Below are positions 48,995 through 53,544 of a stretch of 53,544 nt of DNA, in pieces. The translations under genes and the position numbers were made by a program. Position 1 is the first letter of the stretch, and every line of letters begins with the position of its first letter. The stretch spans positions 1 to 53,544 of the forward strand of contig JACPNL010000005.1 in assembly GCA_016185505.1 (NCBI GenBank), written 5' to 3'. This DNA comes from Candidatus Yanofskyibacteriota bacterium. GTDB taxonomy: Bacteria; Patescibacteriota; Minisyncoccia; 2-02-FULL-40-12; GWA2-44-9. The notes under the pieces are model-generated. The model was given only the letters and a program-made list of their open reading frames with translations. It made no database searches and was not told the DNA's origin.

Positions 48995-49279
48995 ATGACT
49001 TCTTGGTTTGGAGGTTTTTTTGCAGTCACTAATTTGGTTAACAACAAATTATTGTGGGCGATCATCGTCGCGGTCGGAGTATTATCATATTGGGTAGGCG
49101 ATTGGCAGGGATATTCAAGGTCGCAGGCCGATGTCAAAAAAGCGCAAGAGCTAGCTGGTCAGAAAGCAGCGGAGGACGCGGCTAAAGCGGCCAATCCTTT
49201 CAAGGCCACTAATCCTCTTGAGGGCGTAGAGTCCAATCCTTTTGAAGAGGCCAAGAAAGTGCTTAACCCTTTCAATTAG
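48995..49279 (+). CDS. Small membrane protein with NPF-repeat tail (1)
   Basis: Protein of 94 residues with one membrane helix (about 19-38) and a hydrophilic tail. The tail contains ANPFK, TNPLE, SNPFE and LNPFN. The same plan (helix, then NPF motifs) occurs in the protein at 53092, and the two bracket the cysteine-rich secreted protein gene. Function is unknown. Repeated NPF may be a docking motif, as NPF is for EH domains in eukaryotes, but no such partner is visible here. Confidence 0.75.
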   Translation: MTSWFGGFFAVTNLVNNKLLWAIIVAVGVLSYWVGDWQGYSRSQADVKKAQELAGQKAAEDAAKAANPFKATNPLEGVESNPFEEAKKVLNPFN

Positions 49280-49286
49280 AGGTGGT

Positions 49287-49372
49287 AATTTATAGTAATT
49301 AAGTAATCCATTGTAATTGAAACCTCAATTACCCAATTACCCAATTACCATATTACTATTAATTTCTAACTC
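49287..49372. repeat. AATTAC-type AT-rich repeat
   Basis: TAGTAATTAAGTAATCCATT and CAATTACCCAATTACCC with partly complementary ends; an intergenic element of a type similar to family H. No gene. Confidence 0.5.
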
Positions 49373-49391
49373 TAAAATATTTTAATAAATT

Positions 49392-52300
49392 ATGGAGATA
49401 ACAAATAGTTGTAAAAAAAGTTATGTAATTATATTTGTTGTGGCTGGTGTCTTTTTGGCATCGGCCTTTTTGTTTCTATCTCTGGCTAATGCCGCCGAAG
49501 AAGCTCAAATTCAAGTCGCTATTGAAGAGTTAAGTTCTGCTACGGGTCAAGATATAACTTCAAAAGACCAAGCCAGAGCCCTTTGTAATCAGGAGCAATT
49601 TCTTGACACTTGCGCCGAGATTGGCAAAAGCCACGATCTTTATACGCCGGATCAAGTTCAGCAGGTTGATGCTTTTTTGAACGAAGTGAAAGGCAAGATC
49701 CTTAACGATATAAAAACCTGTTCAGACGAGGAGTGTTTGGTGAGAGTGGCCGGCGAATTGGCCCAAAAACTTCAAGCCAGAAATCCGGTGTTGGCCACTA
49801 ATTTAAATATAACTGCGAAAATAATTGAAGAGAAAAATTCCGTTGTCCAGGCGGCAAAAGATGCCGGGGTAAATTTCCGTGATTGTGAAGCGATGAATCC
49901 TGATACGGCTCCGATTGATCTGTTAAGGAAGTGCGCTAAATTAGCCAAGGACTCACGTGTTCAGAATTATATTCCCGAAGAAAAGCGAGCGCTTGCCGCG
50001 CAGTTCGAGGATTCGGCTACACTTAAATTAAGAGAAGCATTGGTGACTGGCAAGTATCAGTGCGGAGACGGAACTCTTGAAGGTTGCGGCAACTTTTGTT
50101 TAAACCCGAGCGGTACAGGCAGTATTCCGGCGGTTTGTAGCCAAATTGCTTCAGAGATCTTTGGACAAGAGGGGGTAAAACAGCTTGAATCGGCTCGCCA
50201 ACAAGTCGGGCAAGTCAAAGATTATTATTCGGATAAATTTATCCTTACTCTGCCTGACGGCAGTAAGTTCGCGGGCGAAAGGCAGATCAGAGACCGGTGC
50301 GATCGCGCGTTTTCTAACCGCAACCTTGAAGTGGCAAAGGCCTGTGGCAGTTTTGCCGTAAAGAATGGATTTGTTAGCCAAGCCGAAGTGGACAAGGGTT
50401 TGAAGTTAATGGAATCATTTACGCAAAAGAGCGGGAATGTCAATTTTGACCAATGTTTGACCAACCCTGCTTCTTGCCGGGACTTCCTCCCGGAAGATGA
50501 AAAAGGGAGATTTGACGCCGGAAGCCAGATATTTGAAATAATGAGAACTGAAATTGGCTTTGACCCGTCTCAATGTGAGCGGGGCGCTGCGGATGAGGCC
50601 ATAGGAATGAGATGTTTTGAGGGTTCAAAGAGGGCATTGGCGAAAATGGAGTCGCTTGGTTTAGCCGGCCAGTCGCAAGAAGCAAGATTTATCATTGAGG
50701 ATATCAAAAGACATGTTTCCGAAGGAGAGAACTTAACCCAAAGAAAAGATGAGTTCAGACAGGTGTTCAGCCAGGAAGGCGGACCCGGTGGTTGCCGTTC
50801 CGAAGCGGAGTGTTTCTCATATTGTTCTGATCCAAATAATGGTCCCGAGTGTATTTCTTTCGGAGCCAAGCAGAATATTTCCGGTTTCAGGGGCGAAGAG
50901 TCAATTCAGAGATTTCAGGAATATAACCACAACGTACAGAAGTCGTCGGATGTAACATCAAATGAGTACAGAGCATATCCTTCTGACGGCGGGTACCCGC
51001 AATTTCCTGGACAAGGTCCGTACCCGGGTTTTCAACCGGGCGATGTCCCACCGGGACAATTTCCGGGATTCACTCAACCCGGTCCCGGATTTAGTCCTCC
51101 GCCGGGACAGCCGTATTATCCGGGACCAGGTCCGATAGGACCATCTCCGGAATGTTTCGCGGCAATCCAGTCGGGCGACTTTGTAAGAGCAAAAACGCTT
51201 TGTGAAGTAAAGACGGTCGTTCCTTTGCCGTCATTCACTCCGATCGGTCCGCCGGTTACGATTCCGACTTGCCCGCAGGGCCAATATTGGGATGGTCAGC
51301 GGTGTCAAATTCCGCCAACTTATTCTCCCGGACCTTATCCAACCTACTCACCTGGACCGACATTTTCACCATCAGGTGACCCGGTTGTTGATTGTCAAAA
51401 ATCAGGTGGCACGTGGGATTCAACGGCTAAATACTGCAAGTTCCCGACCCCAACTTATTCGCCGTATCCGACCGGTTCTCCCGGACCTTATCCAACATAC
51501 TCTCCCGGTACTGGAAGCAATTGGATAAATAAGACATGGAAATTCAAAGACGGTTCCACGCAATCCTCGTCGATTCTTAACAGAACTGATAGTGAATATA
51601 CTGGCTATATAAACAATATCTATAATAGCTGTTCAACTAAATACTTTAACGGCTGGAAACCGGGTGGTGGCGATCAGGGCAATTGGCAAGAGTTTGGTAT
51701 CCCTGTTTGTTCCGATACGGTTTCTACTTCTCCTTCGCCGTATCCAACTTATTCGCCATATCCGACCACCACCGGTGGTACCGGCGGTATGTACAGTTGT
51801 TTCTATCCGAATGCTACAAAAAACGGCGCGCCTACCGGATATACGGTGTGGTGTGAAAAGGATTACTTTAACTGCCATCAGGGAAGTAAAACCGGAACTC
51901 CGGTTGATCTGGCCGGACTTTCTCTTGGCGCGCCGAGCAGTTGCGAGAGCGGATATCAGGGACAGAGTTGCAATAATAATAAGTTTTGCGATTCAAACGA
52001 AACTTATACATCGTGTCCGTCAGATTGCGGCGGAGCAACTTATTCGCCCGGACCTTATCCAAGCTCCTCCCCATATCCCGGCTCCGGCAGTTGTCCGTCG
52101 GGTTATCACTATCATGGTGATTCAGGCGGTTTCTGTATGAATGATCAGGAGAATTACGGCGGCACTTGTTATAACTCTGCCGGTACGAGTAAGATAACTT
52201 GTCCCGCCCAACCGACATATTCTCCCGGACCAACCACAAGTTCTTGTTCTCAATCATTGATAAATCTTCTTGGCACTGGCTGCCACTGGATGTATTCTGA

Positions 52301-53003
52301 TTCATCCGGTAAAGGCATTTATTGCGATGGCCCGATGACAAAATCGGCCAAGGAGGGAGATACGGCAACAACCGCAGGGTGTTCAGGCGGTGTTGGCGGA
52401 ACTTATTCACCATATCCAACATATTCTCCGGGAACCAGTTATACCCCGCCTCCTTCCTGTCCATCTGGCCAATGGTGGGATCCGGCCATAAGCGGATGTA
52501 AATCAACGACGCCTTATGACACAGTTTCGCCATATCCGTCGTATACTCCATACTCAGGTTATTGCGGGGACAATGTTTGCGGCAACAGCGAAACATCTTC
52601 CAGTTGTCCGTCTGACTGCGGTGGCGGTGGGACAACTTATACCCCATATCCAACAACAACGACATCAACCTACACGCCGCCCCCATCTTGTTCGTCAGAT
52701 CAATACTGGAATGGAAGTTCTTGTGTAACCAACCCTACTCCGTATCCAACTACGGAATATACACCGCCTCCTTCAACACCCGACCCTGCTTCCGCATGTT
52801 CCAGTTCAGGCGGTTCGTGGGACGGTTCAACTTGCGTGTTTCCGGAGACATCAGGTATCTATCCTCACCGTATGGCTATTCACTGCCAGCAGTTGGGAAG
52901 AACATGGAATGGCCAGATTTGTGAAGCCAACGGGTTATTCGCCAGATTCTTTGAGGGTAGCGGTATGGCTAACGTATTACGGCTCTTCTATATAATCCCT
53001 TAA
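49392..53003 (+). CDS. Cysteine-rich secreted protein with SPGPYP linkers
   Basis: Secreted protein of 1,203 residues: signal peptide (about 1-35), a helical cysteine-containing region (about 36-520), then a long tail of Pro/Tyr/Ser/Thr linkers (PTYSPGPYPTYSPGP and variants) alternating with small cysteine modules. Two modules read CDSNETYTSCPSDCGG and CGNSETSSSCPSDCGGG, and others follow CPQGQYWDGQRC or SGGTWDSTAKYC. Such modules usually form disulfides, so the TlpA/CcdA pathway at 2-3.5 kb could be needed for folding. No catalytic motif is seen. Likely an extended surface stalk or adhesin; function unknown. Confidence 0.7.
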   Translation: MEITNSCKKSYVIIFVVAGVFLASAFLFLSLANAAEEAQIQVAIEELSSATGQDITSKDQARALCNQEQFLDTCAEIGKSHDLYTPDQVQQVDAFLNEVKGKILNDIKTCSDEECLVRVAGELAQKLQARNPVLATNLNITAKIIEEKNSVVQAAKDAGVNFRDCEAMNPDTAPIDLLRKCAKLAKDSRVQNYIPEEKRALAAQFEDSATLKLREALVTGKYQCGDGTLEGCGNFCLNPSGTGSIPAVCSQIASEIFGQEGVKQLESARQQVGQVKDYYSDKFILTLPDGSKFAGERQIRDRCDRAFSNRNLEVAKACGSFAVKNGFVSQAEVDKGLKLMESFTQKSGNVNFDQCLTNPASCRDFLPEDEKGRFDAGSQIFEIMRTEIGFDPSQCERGAADEAIGMRCFEGSKRALAKMESLGLAGQSQEARFIIEDIKRHVSEGENLTQRKDEFRQVFSQEGGPGGCRSEAECFSYCSDPNNGPECISFGAKQNISGFRGEESIQRFQEYNHNVQKSSDVTSNEYRAYPSDGGYPQFPGQGPYPGFQPGDVPPGQFPGFTQPGPGFSPPPGQPYYPGPGPIGPSPECFAAIQSGDFVRAKTLCEVKTVVPLPSFTPIGPPVTIPTCPQGQYWDGQRCQIPPTYSPGPYPTYSPGPTFSPSGDPVVDCQKSGGTWDSTAKYCKFPTPTYSPYPTGSPGPYPTYSPGTGSNWINKTWKFKDGSTQSSSILNRTDSEYTGYINNIYNSCSTKYFNGWKPGGGDQGNWQEFGIPVCSDTVSTSPSPYPTYSPYPTTTGGTGGMYSCFYPNATKNGAPTGYTVWCEKDYFNCHQGSKTGTPVDLAGLSLGAPSSCESGYQGQSCNNNKFCDSNETYTSCPSDCGGATYSPGPYPSSSPYPGSGSCPSGYHYHGDSGGFCMNDQENYGGTCYNSAGTSKITCPAQPTYSPGPTTSSCSQSLINLLGTGCHWMYSDSSGKGIYCDGPMTKSAKEGDTATTAGCSGGVGGTYSPYPTYSPGTSYTPPPSCPSGQWWDPAISGCKSTTPYDTVSPYPSYTPYSGYCGDNVCGNSETSSSCPSDCGGGGTTYTPYPTTTTSTYTPPPSCSSDQYWNGSSCVTNPTPYPTTEYTPPPSTPDPASACSSSGGSWDGSTCVFPETSGIYPHRMAIHCQQLGRTWNGQICEANGLFARFFEGSGMANVLRLFYIIP

Positions 53004-53016
53004 GAGTTGCCAACCT

Positions 53017-53040
53017 AAAATCCGCCATATGGCGGATTTT
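53017..53040. terminator. Terminator after the cysteine-rich gene
   Basis: AAAATCCGCCAT and its complement form a perfect 24-base palindrome ending in TTTT. Confidence 0.8.
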
Positions 53041-53047
53041 AGATTAA

Positions 53048-53081
53048 TGTGGATAAAGTTAATTTAAGGTTTTGCTATACT
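53048..53081 (+). promoter_or_regulatory. DnaA-box-like 9-mer and extended -10 promoter
   Basis: TGTGGATAA (53048-53056), then TGCTATACT (53073-53081 region, extended -10), ten bases before the ATG at 53092. Confidence 0.55.
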
Positions 53082-53091
53082 GAAAAAGTAT

Positions 53092-53373
53092 ATGAGTAAA
53101 AACTTGCTTATTATCGTTGTAGCCGTGGTTGTGGCAATTATTGCTTTGGTTTTGGTATTTTTTAATCCTCTCAAAACGCAACGTTCGGCAACGGTAACTT
53201 CTACGCCGGCGCCAGAGAATGTCTCCAAGAGTTTGGGAGAAGAGATCTCCGGACAGATCCAAAACCCCGCGGAAAAACTCCCGGAATCAAATCCGTTTCA
53301 AGAGAGCGCGAATCCTTTTGAAGAAACCAACACTAATCCTTTCAGAGATACATTCACAAATCCTTTTGAATAG
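53092..53373 (+). CDS. Small membrane protein with NPF-repeat tail (2)
   Basis: Protein of 93 residues with an N-terminal helix (about 4-23) and a hydrophilic tail carrying SNPFQ, ANPFE, TNPFR and TNPFE, the last at the C-terminus. It is similar in plan to the protein at 48995 but not alignable outside the NPF motifs. It has its own short-leader promoter. Unknown function. Confidence 0.75.
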   Translation: MSKNLLIIVVAVVVAIIALVLVFFNPLKTQRSATVTSTPAPENVSKSLGEEISGQIQNPAEKLPESNPFQESANPFEETNTNPFRDTFTNPFE

Positions 53374-53387
53374 GTCAGAACTTACGC

Positions 53388-53544
53388 GCTTAAGATTGGA
53401 AGCCCCTTAAAATTATGGCTTTGCCAATCTTAAGCCGCAAGGGTTTGGCCAATTTCTGCGTTAAAAGGTTCCGTTTCGTCCTCACCATACTATAAGTATG
53501 GCTCGTCCGATACTCACCTTTTGCCTTGAACTTGGCCAAACGCG
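53388..53544. repeat. Large inverted-repeat element, cut by the window end
   Basis: CTTAAGATTGG and CCAATCTTAAG (53388-53454), then GGTTTGGCCAA near 53430-53445 and TTGGCCAAACGCG at the end. Inside is a CATACTATAAGTATG hairpin. No ORF is visible in the part shown. Confidence 0.6.

Noticed and set aside
51868-52686. A 272-codon minus-strand ORF opposite the cysteine-rich gene
   Set aside because: It mirrors the low-complexity Pro/Tyr/Ser linker codons and has no recognisable domain or start signal.
1-53544. Alternative genetic code (TGA as glycine)
   Set aside because: Genes end cleanly at TGA, for example at 376 and 2714, and no conserved domain is interrupted by TGA.

Overview
The window looks like part of a Patescibacteria (Candidate Phyla Radiation) chromosome, most likely of the Parcubacteria/Paceibacteria type. 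The evidence is the DUF5671 protein, secreted proteins with proline/threonine 'TPTPT' linkers and signal peptides, short membrane proteins ending in NPF repeats, a TPR-rich GT-C glycosyltransferase cluster, few strong Shine-Dalgarno sites, and intergenic space crowded with short palindromic repeats. TGA is used as a stop codon, so the Gracilibacteria/Absconditabacteria code does not apply. There are no rRNA or tRNA genes and no CRISPR array.

Layout. (1) 1-3.5 kb: a six-gene thiol-redox operon (ArsR-type regulator, DUF3179 protein, DoxX, glutaredoxin, TlpA-like thioredoxin, CcdA) behind a near-consensus promoter. (2) 3.6-12.2 kb: an HTH protein, a cation P-type ATPase, a VTT/DedA protein, a CPBP protease, an ornithine-type aminotransferase, a DUF5671 protein, an FKBP isomerase and a HepT/MntA toxin-antitoxin pair. 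(3) 12.2-19.7 kb: a GH1 beta-glycosidase, an EamA-type protein, a second TIM-barrel glycosidase, a trypsin-fold protein without catalytic residues, a winged-helix protein between two identical 109-bp palindromic composites, an RmlA-like nucleotidyltransferase, an L,D-transpeptidase-like protein and a DUF3298/DUF4163-like protein. (4) 19.75-20.56 kb: a REP-associated tyrosine transposase (RAYT) between two long palindromes. (5) 20.8-41.5 kb: large secreted and surface proteins, including a zinc phospholipase C/lamin-tail/PQQ chimera and a probable S-layer protein with a long structured leader, interleaved with GT-C glycosyltransferases. (6) 41.6-48.7 kb: a PMT-like glycosyltransferase, a sugar-dehydrogenase-like propeller, a third TPR glycosyltransferase and an O-antigen-ligase-like protein. 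(7) 48.9-53.4 kb: a cysteine-rich secreted protein flanked by two small NPF-repeat membrane proteins. Regions 5-7 together read as a system for building and glycosylating the cell surface.

The most unusual signal is a set of at least ten families of short palindromic elements, named here A to N for convenience. They lie between genes and also, without breaking the frame, inside genes, where they add low-complexity hydrophilic peptides to loops of membrane and secreted proteins. Family A is an inverted pair of DnaA-box-like 9-mers (TGTGGATAA / TTATCCACA), encodes LWINDFASRLSTG when in frame, and brackets the RAYT gene. Family B folds as a four-way junction whose arms differ in sequence between copies yet keep pairing. 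It is found nested in A, in another repeat (G), and in a second B. Comparing three paralogous TPR glycosyltransferases within the window shows directly where elements enlarged one of them. This resembles the Rickettsia palindromic elements in principle, but here several families are combined with a candidate mobiliser.
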